Position numbers and translations under genes: made by a program
In this document: piece by piece, positions 7,854 to 17,117 of the stretch
Layout: every line of letters begins with the position of its first letter
Numbering within the stretch: position 1 is the first letter of the stretch
Notes under the pieces: model-generated
Told to the model about the DNA's origin: nothing
Seen by the model: the letters and a program-made list of their open reading frames with translations, nothing else
The model's database searches: none
Assembly: GCF_020405205.1 (NCBI RefSeq)
Contig: NZ_CP084469.1
Location: forward strand, 1,674,001 to 1,738,000
Reading direction: 5' to 3'
DNA from: Natrinema salinisoli
GTDB taxonomy: Archaea > Halobacteriota > Halobacteria > Halobacteriales > Natrialbaceae
Length of the DNA stretch: 64,000 bases

Positions 7854-8285
7854 ATGGCACCAGCAATCGCTCACTATCTCGTCGGCGCATCGCTCCTGTT
7901 GTTGCTCATAACGCCCATCGCGCTCCGATATCGATTGGCACCGTGGATACCGTTGGGGCTCGTCGCGCTCGGTGGAATCTGGGGACTAGGGCCCGATTTC
8001 CACCATATCGCGCCCATCTATGAGACCGAATTGCGCGCGTTGCACGGCTCACCCTGGGTCGATCTCTTCGCCTTTCACTACACACTCGATCGGCCAGCCG
8101 TCCGCGCACAGTATGACGCGAGCGTCTTCGGATCGATCCTGGGATTTTTCGGCGCCGTCACGACATTCATGATTGCCACAGAGTTACGTACCCGAACTAA
8201 CCTCACAAATACGGCTTCCCCGCATCTTGTCGCACTGAGCGTGGCACTGCTCCTTCTCTTGTTTGTCGCCGCTACGAGTAGCTAA
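7854..8285 (+). CDS. Membrane protein, 143 aa
   Basis: Hydrophobic segments lie at about residues 8-24, 30-46, 92-108 and 124-141. A conserved-looking extracytoplasmic or interfacial motif 'GLGPDFHHIAP' follows the second helix, resembling the metal-binding 'PDxDH' motif of small membrane hydrolases of the DUF457/YdjM type, but the protein is shorter. It is monocistronic, with no close neighbour on the same strand. A metal-dependent membrane role is speculation. Confidence 0.6.
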   Translation: MAPAIAHYLVGASLLLLLITPIALRYRLAPWIPLGLVALGGIWGLGPDFHHIAPIYETELRALHGSPWVDLFAFHYTLDRPAVRAQYDASVFGSILGFFGAVTTFMIATELRTRTNLTNTASPHLVALSVALLLLLFVAATSS

Positions 8286-8343
8286 TTCGGCTCTATCACA
8301 CCCACTAATCAGATTACCAGAATTCCCAAGAGAAAGACGATCA

Positions 8344-8622
8344 TTACTCGTTCTGAAGCGAGTCTGCGATAGATTTGAGCTCGTTCTTGCGGAAGAGGGC
8401 CTCTGCTTTGTCTGGATTATCTTCATCTAACACGCCTATCTTCCAGAGAATTCCCGCCCGCATCTGTGACTTGGGAGGAAGACGGTTTGTATCAATCTCG
8501 TAGTCCACGGCGTCACAGATCGCAGCGAGAGCTTCCTTGGTGAAGGCAGTGGATTCTTGGCGTTCGTATCTCCCCACGGCCAGCCGAATCTCGTTCCGAA
8601 GGTCATCCACAGTCTGTGCCAT
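8344..8622 (-). CDS. Hypothetical protein, 92 aa
   Basis: A soluble, mostly helical acidic protein beginning 'MAQTVDDLRNEIRLAVGRYE'. The fold 'LRNEIRLAVGRYERQES...FTKEALAAICDAVDY' suggests a small helical DNA- or protein-binding domain. No family was recognised. It lies on the minus strand just downstream of the zinc-ribbon gene and the transfer operon and may be part of the same accessory block. Confidence 0.6.
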   Translation of the reverse strand: MAQTVDDLRNEIRLAVGRYERQESTAFTKEALAAICDAVDYEIDTNRLPPKSQMRAGILWKIGVLDEDNPDKAEALFRKNELKSIADSLQNE

Positions 8623-8760
8623 ACTGACACCAAGGAGGAGACTCGTCCTGTATATTTCGGCCGTGCATCGAGTACCTCACTATCTAGCGCGACAGAAATG
8701 CCATTCGAGCAGAACCAGTGTCTGGACGCGGTTTCGTCGACTGCCGCTGCAATCCACTCA

Positions 8761-8943
8761 TCATTTCAGGTTGAACGTATGCTCTCGAGTCGCATCGCAA
8801 CTGGGACAGACGTGCCGATACACGAGCTGCTTGCCGTCCGTTCGGCTCTCCCAGTTGCCCTTCTCGTCCACATACCCGCAGTCTGGACACTTCTTGTCCG
8901 TCGTTTCGTAGCGCCGTCGAATGCGCTCGAGCACTGTTGTCAT
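8761..8943 (-). CDS. Small zinc-ribbon protein, 60 aa (HVO_0649-like)
   Basis: Two knuckles, 'CPDCGYVDEKGNW' (residues 19-31) and 'CPSC' (46-49), with a conserved 'YRHVCPSCDATREH' end, match the pattern of the haloarchaeal HVO_0649-type small zinc-finger proteins as I remember them. It probably binds one zinc ion. The gene follows the primase-polymerase gene by about 60 bases on the same strand and may be the last gene of the transfer operon. Confidence 0.75.
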   Translation of the reverse strand: MTTVLERIRRRYETTDKKCPDCGYVDEKGNWESRTDGKQLVYRHVCPSCDATREHTFNLK

Positions 8944-9002
8944 ATGTCACACTACTACCGGTGCAAGTAAAAACGAGTTGGTCACTCACAACCCCTCCTC
9001 TG

Positions 9003-10160
9003 CTATAGTCTGAGAATTCCCTGCAACCGCCGAAGAAGAGATCCCTGTTGTGTCTCTCTCGAAAGATCAGACGACTGCTCTCGAGCCGTAGACCGACCTT
9101 CATATGTCTCGAGGCGGCGCTCGAGTTGTTCGATACGCGCGGTCTTTTCGGCCAGTTGTGTTTCGAGGGCCATCGTCTGCTTTCGAAGCAGCGAAACTCG
9201 CTCTTTGAGGTAGACCTGCTCACGATCTCGCGCGGACTCTACACCTTGAGCCGTCACTTCACTCTGTCCCGTCTTAGACGGCTCGTAGAACTCAGAGGTG
9301 TGCTCAATCGCTCGAGTGATCGTCTTCTCACCATACGTCGACCCATCCGCAAAGTGTACCTCTCCCCATTTCGGACGGTCCAATTTGGATCGTCGAAACA
9401 ATCGATCCATCTGGACGGCATGGCCACCTGTCCAGAACGCGAGCAAACAACACAACGCCATATCCGCCTCCGACTGACTCGTATATCCGACAGTCGACCC
9501 GTTCCAGAGACGGTCGAATTTATCGCCGTTCGATGCGTTTCGTGCTTTCTCGAGTAGTTCGTCGTCCGAGAGGGAAGGTGCCGAACCTGACTCTGGCGGA
9601 GACTCCTCAGGAACGCCGTCATCGCTCTCCCGAACGTACATTGAATGAACCTCCTCGAGTTCGCGTTGCCGATATTCGATTTGCGTTGGTGTTCCCGAGA
9701 CGAGATCGCCGGTAACTGTAAAATATCGGGCGTGGTCGTACATCTCGACGTGGCCACATCGATTGCGACCTTCGGGAAGCTCACCACGTACCAGAACGTG
9801 ATAGCCAGTCCCTGATGGCGAGACTTCCGTATACGAGTCTAACTGACCGACTATCGTTTTTGCTTGCTCCGTTGGCCGTCCAGTATCCGGGTCACGACAG
9901 TCGTCCAAGTCCACTCCGACAAGTGGATCAGACGTCGTAAACACAAACCCAACCCCATCGACTGGCGTCGAACCCGACTCCACATACTCGAGAGCACCCT
10001 CGAAATCACTCCACGTTCCCTCATCCGTTGTCGATGCGAACCCCGCTGTCTGGGGATCGATCGGTACCTTCGTCGTCTCGCCGTTGCGCTTGGTTTCTTT
10101 CCAGCAGATCCACTGGTCTCGAGTACGCAACATCTCCGGGACAGTTATTTCATCAATCAT
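9003..10160 (-). CDS. Primase-polymerase (PrimPol, NrS-1-like) with C-terminal coiled coil
   Basis: Residues 1-165 match the PrimPol catalytic domain of the phage NrS-1 polymerase/plasmid primase type. It shows 'QWICWKE', the metal-binding 'VGVDLDDC' (about 81-88), 'SPSGTGYHVLVRG' (114-126) with the nucleotide-binding Ser/His, and 'YDHARYFTVTG' (141-151). A small helical domain follows (about 205-300; 'SEADMALCCLLAFWTGGHA' and 'LDRPKWGE'), as in helix-bundle partners of such primases. The last 80 residues form a coiled coil rich in Leu, Glu and Arg. Such enzymes start DNA synthesis on single strands and suit element replication or conversion of transferred single-stranded DNA. It starts five bases after the VirB4-like stop, in the same operon. 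No helicase domain is fused. Confidence 0.8.
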   Translation of the reverse strand: MIDEITVPEMLRTRDQWICWKETKRNGETTKVPIDPQTAGFASTTDEGTWSDFEGALEYVESGSTPVDGVGFVFTTSDPLVGVDLDDCRDPDTGRPTEQAKTIVGQLDSYTEVSPSGTGYHVLVRGELPEGRNRCGHVEMYDHARYFTVTGDLVSGTPTQIEYRQRELEEVHSMYVRESDDGVPEESPPESGSAPSLSDDELLEKARNASNGDKFDRLWNGSTVGYTSQSEADMALCCLLAFWTGGHAVQMDRLFRRSKLDRPKWGEVHFADGSTYGEKTITRAIEHTSEFYEPSKTGQSEVTAQGVESARDREQVYLKERVSLLRKQTMALETQLAEKTARIEQLERRLETYEGRSTAREQSSDLSRETQQGSLLRRLQGILRL

Positions 10161-10165
10161 AGCTC

Positions 10166-12295
10166 TCAGTCAGAGTGCCCGAGGGAACGCTGACCGCCAC
10201 CCGTCGTGCGGTCAGAAACATCACCACTATCCTCAGACTGGCCGGGCAACTCCGATCCAGACTGTGACTTGGGCTCGAAGTCGATCACTGCCGTCTCGTC
10301 TTCCATCGCTCGGACTTCGATCCCGCGCCATTCACCGTCGACGCCGACGAGCGCTTCTGAGTAGCCTGTCCGATCGTTGCCAGGCACAGCCTCCTGGATG
10401 AAGCGCATCTGTGCGGAATTGAGTCCGAACTCGTCGGCCCACTCGCGATCCATGCCATCGAGATGGTGGAACTGCTTGATCGCACATTGATCGATAATCG
10501 CCTCTGATTCTGGGTGCTGGAAGAACTCGTCGACGGTCTGCGTCACAAGTCGAATCGAGAGGTCGTGATGACGGTGGTGCCGAAAGACAATCTCGAGGTA
10601 CTCGAGACTCGCTGCGTCCTGCATGATATAGCGAGCCTCGTCGATGACGAAGACGACCTCTTTGTCCGTCTCCTTTGCGCGCTCGTAGACCAGCGATATC
10701 AGCAACTGCATAATCAAGCTCGTGCTTCCACCGAGACTCCCCTCTTGCTGGGCGAGATCGAGATAAATCACCTTCTCGTCGCGAATATCGAACGCTGTCT
10801 CACGGCCCAGGTTCTCGTAGCGCCCGTCTTCTGCGAACGGCCGTAACTGGTCGATAAGCCACGTCGCATCGTCTCGAATCTTCGTCGCCTCCTCGTCCGT
10901 CCGGACGACGTATTCGGTCGGTGTCTCGACCATCTCTTCGAGGATATCGAGGACGTCTCGCATCGTCGGACTCTCCTTGTGATGAGTCGCGATATCGTCG
11001 GTGATACCATTCCTCGCATACGACTTCTCGATCGCCGTCTCCAGCGTAGTCCGCCGATCCCCGAGTGAAATCCCACGGAGCGCGAAGTAGTTCGACAGGA
11101 AACTCATCACGCTATCGAGCTTTTCCCGATACGGACTCGCGTCCTCACCCATCGCCTGCTGGACGCGTTCGGGCGTGGATTTGATTTCGAGCGGGTTCAG
11201 TCCCATATCCCCGCCGATCGTCACTCGTTCACCACCGAGCGCTTCGGCGACACCGGCCCAGTTGTTCAACGGCTCGAGGATGATCCCGATTCGGTCCTCG
11301 CTTTGCTCGATCGACCGGATGAAGTTCTGTTTCGAGCCGAACGATTTGCCAGAACCCGGATCGCCGATCGTGAACATCGCATAGCCGTTCTCTCGAGCGA
11401 ACGGATCGATCGCGACCGGGCTCTGATTCTTCCAGTGAGCACCGAATTCGACGCCACCGTCCTCGAGAATCGTCGCGTTGTGCGGCGACGCAAGCAGTGC
11501 ACCAACTGCCCCACCCAACGCAGTGGCCTCCCGACCGAACGGATTCGCGCCGATCGGGGCTGCAGCCTGAATTGCCAGATCCTGCTTGCAAATCGCCGTT
11601 TTCGGCGAGAGCCCAGCTGGCTGTTCACGAAGCCGACTGCGAATGACGCGAACGTCCTCGCGCAACACCTCACGTGAATCCGCGCGCACCGTAATGAACA
11701 TCCCCTGATCGAACACGCGACTCCCGTTCTCGACGCTTTTGTACGTCGACAGCGCCTCGTTGGCTCGCTCTTGGAGATAGCTCCCACGAACAGTTCGCTC
11801 GAGATCTGCATCGGCCTGAAGATCGTCGGCAACTCGCTGGAGTTCGTCTCGAGCTTGCTGTTGGCTCTTCGGTGTGACGTGAACCGTCAGATCGAACTCG
11901 ATGTCCGTGAGCTCGAAGAGGTCGGTTAGATAGCCATCCTTCGGATAGTCGGGATAATCGGCGATGTAGAGTGTGGAGGTCCACTGATCGCCAACACGAG
12001 CGGTCCGCGTATCCCACTCGATCGCTGCCGGTGCGATAACGTGCTGGTGATGCTCCGCGATCTCGTCGAGGACCTCACCTTCCTTACTCCCGTTCTTTAG
12101 GGCCGTCTCCTCGAGGAGATCCGCGAGCTCGACCTCCTCAGGATCCTCGGATCGCCAGTAGTCCCATGCAAACGCTACAAGAAGTGTGACCAGTGCCGTT
12201 CCCCCAATATAGAACGCAAGTCCGGCCTGGGTTCCCGAATCAGGAAGCGAACTCTGCAGTTGATCGACGATCGAAAGCATATGCATCGCGGTCAT
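10166..12295 (-). CDS. virB4-like: VirB4/TraC-type secretion ATPase
   Basis: The 709-residue protein has one hydrophobic segment at about 25-44, a VirB4 N-terminal region, and a FtsK/HerA-type ATPase core. Walker A is 'GDPGSGKS' (311-318), Walker B 'VVFVIDEA' (547-554), followed by the sensor strand 'IRLVTQTVDEF'. VirB4 ATPases power pilus assembly and substrate transport in type IV secretion and conjugation. The start codon overlaps the stop of the gene at 12292 by four bases, so translation is coupled. Position in an operon with PrgI-, VirB6- and VirB2-like genes supports the call. An archaeal HerA helicase is less likely because of the membrane segment and this context. Confidence 0.85.
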   Translation of the reverse strand: MTAMHMLSIVDQLQSSLPDSGTQAGLAFYIGGTALVTLLVAFAWDYWRSEDPEEVELADLLEETALKNGSKEGEVLDEIAEHHQHVIAPAAIEWDTRTARVGDQWTSTLYIADYPDYPKDGYLTDLFELTDIEFDLTVHVTPKSQQQARDELQRVADDLQADADLERTVRGSYLQERANEALSTYKSVENGSRVFDQGMFITVRADSREVLREDVRVIRSRLREQPAGLSPKTAICKQDLAIQAAAPIGANPFGREATALGGAVGALLASPHNATILEDGGVEFGAHWKNQSPVAIDPFARENGYAMFTIGDPGSGKSFGSKQNFIRSIEQSEDRIGIILEPLNNWAGVAEALGGERVTIGGDMGLNPLEIKSTPERVQQAMGEDASPYREKLDSVMSFLSNYFALRGISLGDRRTTLETAIEKSYARNGITDDIATHHKESPTMRDVLDILEEMVETPTEYVVRTDEEATKIRDDATWLIDQLRPFAEDGRYENLGRETAFDIRDEKVIYLDLAQQEGSLGGSTSLIMQLLISLVYERAKETDKEVVFVIDEARYIMQDAASLEYLEIVFRHHRHHDLSIRLVTQTVDEFFQHPESEAIIDQCAIKQFHHLDGMDREWADEFGLNSAQMRFIQEAVPGNDRTGYSEALVGVDGEWRGIEVRAMEDETAVIDFEPKSQSGSELPGQSEDSGDVSDRTTGGGQRSLGHSD

Positions 12296-13392
12296 TGATC
12301 GGCCCTCCGCTGATGATCGATCGTCGGATGATCGCGAATCGCATCCTCACCGTTGTCGTATTCGTGTTTCTCGCTGTTCCAGAAGTCCATCGAGAGGACG
12401 AACAGTTCGACCGTCGTGAGTCGATGTGCGGACCACCCCGGTACCTTCTGGACGAACTCCGTCTGAAGGCTCCGACATCGGTTCTCGAGTTTCTCGAACA
12501 TGGCCGCACGGATCTCTGCGTCGGCCATATCGTTCCGACGAGTCACGAACGGATTGACGAGAAAACCGACCACCGGAAACGAGGTGAGCTTCTCTGCAGG
12601 AGATTGTTCGTCCTGATAGCGGTCGTAGACTTCGAACGGATCGACTTGAACACCGATGAAGTATCGGATCTGCTGAGTTCCCTCGAGCTCTCGAGGACGT
12701 TGTTCGCGATATTCCTCGAGCAACTCCCTGAAAACCGGATTCTGCTTGACATCACTGTCGGTGAGCCGTCCGTCAATTCGATCGATCAGCTTTGCGACCG
12801 GAAACGGGCGAGTCGTCGCGTGGAACGTGAGAGTGAAATCGAGTTCTTTGTTCGCGAACTCCTCCCCGAGACGCTGTATCTGTGCCCAGTCACCGGACAT
12901 CGCGAAGTCCATGTTTCCGGGATCGATCTCGAGGTACGCTTCCATCGTGCCATCCGAACGTTCGATCGCACCCGTACCGGGCCACGCACGCCTGATATTC
13001 GTGAGATCCTGCGTTCGCTCGTCCGGTTTGAACGGCGTATAATTCACGAGCCCACCATCGGTACTCGACTCAGTGGACTCAGTCGTCGCCGCTGTACTGT
13101 ACGTGAATCGGGGACGTTTGCAGTAGTAGCGATAGATATCTCCCAGCCACGTCGAGGCTGGCAGATGACTCGGCGACGAGTAGACGATTGCACCACCGGC
13201 GATGACTCCCAAGAGAACAAACGGTACGATTGCACCATCGAGCCCAGTGAACCCACCAACGAGGAGACCTGCTATCGGAAATCCAAGCAGGACATAGACG
13301 TCGCCTTCCTCGATATTGAGTAGCGAGATTCGATTTTCTTCGCCCAGTTCATCCATGATTCGACGGCCAGCTGCATCTCTTTTGTGTGACAT
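12292..13392 (-). CDS. PrgI/VirB3-VirB4-N-like membrane protein, 366 aa
   Basis: After a short cytosolic start, two hydrophobic segments (about 32-48 and 51-70) precede a soluble domain of about 280 residues resembling the N-terminal, non-ATPase part of VirB4 (strand-rich, with 'AYLEIDPGNMDFAMSGDW' and 'TLTFHATTRPFPVAKL'). In Gram-positive conjugation systems the corresponding small PrgI-type membrane protein is often joined to or next to VirB4. It overlaps the VirB4-like gene by four bases. Its probable role is anchoring the ATPase at the membrane channel. Confidence 0.7.
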   Translation of the reverse strand: MSHKRDAAGRRIMDELGEENRISLLNIEEGDVYVLLGFPIAGLLVGGFTGLDGAIVPFVLLGVIAGGAIVYSSPSHLPASTWLGDIYRYYCKRPRFTYSTAATTESTESSTDGGLVNYTPFKPDERTQDLTNIRRAWPGTGAIERSDGTMEAYLEIDPGNMDFAMSGDWAQIQRLGEEFANKELDFTLTFHATTRPFPVAKLIDRIDGRLTDSDVKQNPVFRELLEEYREQRPRELEGTQQIRYFIGVQVDPFEVYDRYQDEQSPAEKLTSFPVVGFLVNPFVTRRNDMADAEIRAAMFEKLENRCRSLQTEFVQKVPGWSAHRLTTVELFVLSMDFWNSEKHEYDNGEDAIRDHPTIDHQRRADQ

Positions 13393-14535
13393 TCAGTAGT
13401 ACCCCGGATCGTTCTCAGTTCGACGGTACACCGGGATACCGTCCTGGCCATACGCGTCTGTCGCAACGTTATCGTGGTCGGTTCGTCCTCCAGTACTGCC
13501 GCTCGAGTCCTCTGATTGGGATGAGCCGCTACTCTGACGCATCTTCGAGACAGCAGAATAGCCGACAGCCGCTTTCGGTCCCCACGTCGCGGTTGTCGCT
13601 GCAGCAGCCGGACCAGCAACGACTCCAGCGCCGACTGCAGCACCTGCAGTCACTCCGACCCTTGTCGTTGCGCCGATTATGCTTGCCGTCATCGGACTCG
13701 CATACGCAAACGACTTCCAGACGATGACGATCGAAAGCAGTGGCAATGTTACCGCGAGAAGGTAGCTCAGGAACGAGCTGTCCGGAATAAGTGCGGAGTC
13801 CGTTCCCTCCCTGAACAGGAGCTCATAGCCCTTGAACAGTAGCGCCACCGGAATCGGCATGATCGCAAGCGGCACGAACTTCATACAGACCGTTCTCGAG
13901 ATCCGCGAAACGACGGGAAGATTGCCATATGCCAAAGCCAGCCCTATCGGCATCGCGTAAATCAGGATATACAACATGATATCGCGAAGGAAAAAGAGGG
14001 CTTGAAGGATCCACATCGCCGTGGCACCAACTCCCGTAAGGAAAAGCGCAAGGAGTGGATTCGGAATGGTTGTCAGAAGCAAGTCAGCCATATCGTCAGT
14101 AACTGTTGATATATCTGGCAGGAGCGCAATCGTGAATCCATCAACTATGTAAAGAACCAGAACGGCGAGCCAGTACCAGGTTACAATTAGAAACGCACCT
14201 GTCCAAGCGCTGCGTTTCGCTTTTCGAGTCTCGTATATACTGCCGATATTGAATATTCGAATCGTGTGCCGTCCCTGAATACAGGTCACAAGTAGTAACA
14301 ACGCAACAAGCATGATATCGCCAGCAACGAGACTGCTATGGATCTGCTCCCATGGCACGTTCGATGGCTGTCCGAACACGAATGCACCATTCGTTTCCGG
14401 GGTTGGTGTCCCAAAAATTTGAGCTGTGATCGTGTCATATCCATCTACCAACCCGTCCTGAAACCAACCAATGATCTTGTCAATTGCGTCTTCGAACCAC
14501 TTGCTCCCGATATCGGAGAATGACCACGTCAACAT
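13393..14535 (-). CDS. VirB6/TrbL-like polytopic channel protein, 380 aa
   Basis: About six to seven hydrophobic segments lie between residues 70 and 320, preceded by an amphipathic N-terminus ('FEDAIDKIIGWFQDGLVDG') and followed by an Ala/Gly-rich stretch (about 305-335) and a disordered Ser/Gly/Asp tail. This architecture is that of VirB6/TrbL inner-membrane channel components. Sequence identity to bacterial VirB6 is not obvious and the call depends on topology and operon position, between the lipoprotein and the PrgI-like protein. Its stop is directly next to the next start and its ATG overlaps the lipoprotein stop. Confidence 0.65.
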   Translation of the reverse strand: MLTWSFSDIGSKWFEDAIDKIIGWFQDGLVDGYDTITAQIFGTPTPETNGAFVFGQPSNVPWEQIHSSLVAGDIMLVALLLLVTCIQGRHTIRIFNIGSIYETRKAKRSAWTGAFLIVTWYWLAVLVLYIVDGFTIALLPDISTVTDDMADLLLTTIPNPLLALFLTGVGATAMWILQALFFLRDIMLYILIYAMPIGLALAYGNLPVVSRISRTVCMKFVPLAIMPIPVALLFKGYELLFREGTDSALIPDSSFLSYLLAVTLPLLSIVIVWKSFAYASPMTASIIGATTRVGVTAGAAVGAGVVAGPAAAATTATWGPKAAVGYSAVSKMRQSSGSSQSEDSSGSTGGRTDHDNVATDAYGQDGIPVYRRTENDPGYY

Positions 14536-15377
14536 TATGATAACTCCTCGATTTCGACATCACAATCATCAGAGTCTGTCTCAAGATAGTGGATCATATA
14601 CTCGAGAGCGAGATTCTCTTCATCGTGGGCCGCGAAGAGACGGACAGTGAACCGTCCGTTTCGTCCAACCGAGTTGCACTTCGATCGCGTACTTGCTGGT
14701 GAGAAGGGTCTTGTACTGCTATAGAGGAGAACAGTCTCGCCAGCAGGGATCGGTATTAATTCAGCATTCGCTTCAAACTCATCCTCCGGATCGTAGATCC
14801 CACTCTTCCCGACTTCATCATAGCTTTCGTGCGTCGGAAAGGGAACATCTCCTTCAAATCGTAACGCGGTAGCCGCAGTTGGGCCAGTTCCCCGGTTCGC
14901 CACAGAAAGGATCGCCTCTGCTTCCGTTTCGGAATCACTTGCTCCATCATACATTGCTTCGGGGTGGTCTCGCCCCAACCTGAGTTCCGAAATCTCGAGT
15001 TCTGGCTCGAGCGTAATCGACGTCGTCTCGACCGTCTGTCCGTCGGAGAGTCCAATGAGTTCGTACTCGCCAGGTGGATAGTCCGTCCCGACCTTGACCA
15101 TCGTGCGGGACACCCCCGATCCAATCGTTCGGCGAGCGAACAGTTCGCCGGAGGGGGCAACTACGTTCAACTGATCAACCGCGTCTCGCTCGAGTTCGAT
15201 CACCAGATCGAGATCGACCATTTCACTGCTATGGATGATCTCCCCACCGGAGTCAGCTGTTGGCTCGGTCTCTCCAGAATTACTCACCGTTGAACAACCG
15301 GCGAGGCTGGTGCTGATTCCAGTAAGAAGGCTTCCGAGGACGATGCGTCTGTGTGGGGTATATTGCGTATCTGTCAT
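14535..15377 (-). CDS. Secreted lipoprotein, 280 aa
   Basis: The start at 15377 gives a signal peptide with arginines before the hydrophobic core ('HRRIVLGSLLTGISTSLAGC'), a Tat-type lipobox ending at the conserved Cys, followed by an acidic Ser/Thr/Glu linker. The rest is a beta-rich extracytoplasmic domain; the carbohydrate-binding-like spacing of strands suggests an Ig-like or CARDB fold. The ATG overlaps the previous gene's stop by four bases (ATGA), which decides this start over the longer frame reaching 15509. It is probably a surface-exposed component of the secretion or pilus apparatus. Confidence 0.75.
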   Translation of the reverse strand: MTDTQYTPHRRIVLGSLLTGISTSLAGCSTVSNSGETEPTADSGGEIIHSSEMVDLDLVIELERDAVDQLNVVAPSGELFARRTIGSGVSRTMVKVGTDYPPGEYELIGLSDGQTVETTSITLEPELEISELRLGRDHPEAMYDGASDSETEAEAILSVANRGTGPTAATALRFEGDVPFPTHESYDEVGKSGIYDPEDEFEANAELIPIPAGETVLLYSSTRPFSPASTRSKCNSVGRNGRFTVRLFAAHDEENLALEYMIHYLETDSDDCDVEIEELS

Positions 15378-17077
15378 AGTGTTTCTCTGATTTTCAAGAA
15401 GGATCCGATCCGCTTCGCAGCGTTCAGTGCGACTGCGAAGGGAATTGCATATCGAACGAAATCGACCAGAAGCGTAAACCAGCCCGTCGGGGTCGCTAGT
15501 GGGTGCCACGTTTCGGTCGCTGTATCACCGACATACGCCGGGCTATGCGATCGCCACGAGCCCGGGTGGTACTCTGCCGTGTAGATTCCCGGTTGGTCGA
15601 TTGTGATCTCCGCAACGCCGTCCGCATTGGTCCGTACTCGCTGATCATCGATCGTAATGTATCCCTCGCGGGAATCATGGCCGATCACTGAGAATCGAGG
15701 ATCATCGAACGGACTCTCGAGCATGATTGGCGATCCCGTTTCGGCATCGCGAAGCGTGATCGCGACCGTCACCGCGGTCGCGTTCGAATCGACGATCTCG
15801 ACGGAGAGGTTACTCTCACGGATCTCGCGCTCTGATCCCCCGTCGGGTTCGACGATATCTGCGGAGACGCCACGAACGATTCCCTCGACAGTGACGGCAT
15901 CCGGATCGATGATATCGTGGCGAAGGGCGAGTCCGTACGATCGCGTGTATGTATCGGAGACCACATCGACGTCGACGTTCTCGTGGATCGATGGCTCCGG
16001 GGACGTACTCTCAGTTCCCCAGACCTCGAGAATCTCCGGGCCATCCCGGATGGGCTCTGTGCGCGGCCCCAACTCAGATGGATACGCATGGACGTATACC
16101 GGCAGTGCATCGGAGTCAACAGTCTCTCGGCCCCTCTGTGTTGCGTGGGTGAGTTCGTCCCAGTCAGTCTCTCGAGCGGTGTAATATCGCCACACGCCAC
16201 GGACCTTCGCTTCGCCATCGTCCGACAGCGTGTATCCGTGCCACGGCTGGGCTTGATAGATCGCAACGCCGCTGTCGCCGTTGGGATACGACGCATGATA
16301 GATCGATGTCCGCAGCTCATAGATTTCGACTTCGAGGTCCTGGGAGACGGTCACTCGGTCGGTACTCACCTCCGTCTCGTTGCCAACCCTGCTCTTGACT
16401 CGAGCACTGATGTCCGCCTCGAGCGTTAGCGTCGCCGACCCACCTCGGTCGAACTCGTAGTCGAAGGTCGGTGTCTGTGTCCCCCCGATGGTGTCGACGA
16501 CATCACCATCGCGCAGGAGTCGGATTTCGTCGATTCCGTGGGTTTGGATCGACGAGTTGTTTTCGAGGCGGATGCGATAATCGACGAGTCCACGGAGTTC
16601 GCCTTCTGGTGCGATGTAGTGAACCGTCTCAGTCGCGTCCAGATGCGCTCTCGTCGACGGATGAATCGCAAACGTCGTCACGTGGGCGTCGGCGATGAGT
16701 GTAGAATCCGTGATCGTCGCGTGCTCAGGATAAATGGAGGTTCTCGCATTGCCTCCATCGAGCGATTCGTAGTCGGATGCTGTCCACCGCTCGGCCGTGT
16801 CAGGGGGCGTTTTGAACGTGATGTCCGTACAGTTGCCGAGTTCCTGCATCACGGTCCGCTCTTCGCCGTATCGCTCCTCGTACTCGGCGTTACTTATGCA
16901 CGCATTCGGTGCGTTCGACCACAGCGTTGCTGTCTCGTTTTCGCCCAATCCGTGTTCGTCGGTGTCCATCTGGACCGAAGCGTCGGCGCTAACGATTCCG
17001 GTACCGCTGAGGGCAACGACGATTCCGACGGCCGCAAGGAGGTGTGTCCCTCCGAGTAGCCGTCCCTCGAATCGCAT
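15374..17077 (-). CDS. Large secreted membrane-anchored protein, 567 aa
   Basis: An N-terminal signal peptide (about residues 1-30) is followed by a 490-residue extracytoplasmic region rich in Thr, Asp and Glu with an Ig-like terminal domain ('ITIDQPGIYTAEYHPGS', about 495-515), then one hydrophobic segment near 535-553 and a short basic tail, so the protein is anchored by its C-terminus. Several Asn-X-Ser/Thr sequons could be glycosylated. Its place in the transfer operon between the VirB2-like gene and the lipoprotein suggests an adhesin or mating-pair surface component. No sequence family was recognised. Confidence 0.65.
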   Translation of the reverse strand: MRFEGRLLGGTHLLAAVGIVVALSGTGIVSADASVQMDTDEHGLGENETATLWSNAPNACISNAEYEERYGEERTVMQELGNCTDITFKTPPDTAERWTASDYESLDGGNARTSIYPEHATITDSTLIADAHVTTFAIHPSTRAHLDATETVHYIAPEGELRGLVDYRIRLENNSSIQTHGIDEIRLLRDGDVVDTIGGTQTPTFDYEFDRGGSATLTLEADISARVKSRVGNETEVSTDRVTVSQDLEVEIYELRTSIYHASYPNGDSGVAIYQAQPWHGYTLSDDGEAKVRGVWRYYTARETDWDELTHATQRGRETVDSDALPVYVHAYPSELGPRTEPIRDGPEILEVWGTESTSPEPSIHENVDVDVVSDTYTRSYGLALRHDIIDPDAVTVEGIVRGVSADIVEPDGGSEREIRESNLSVEIVDSNATAVTVAITLRDAETGSPIMLESPFDDPRFSVIGHDSREGYITIDDQRVRTNADGVAEITIDQPGIYTAEYHPGSWRSHSPAYVGDTATETWHPLATPTGWFTLLVDFVRYAIPFAVALNAAKRIGSFLKIRETL

Positions 17078-17117
17078 CAGGGCCTCCGACTCGAGAAGAC
17101 ACTTTCGCGGAGCAGCA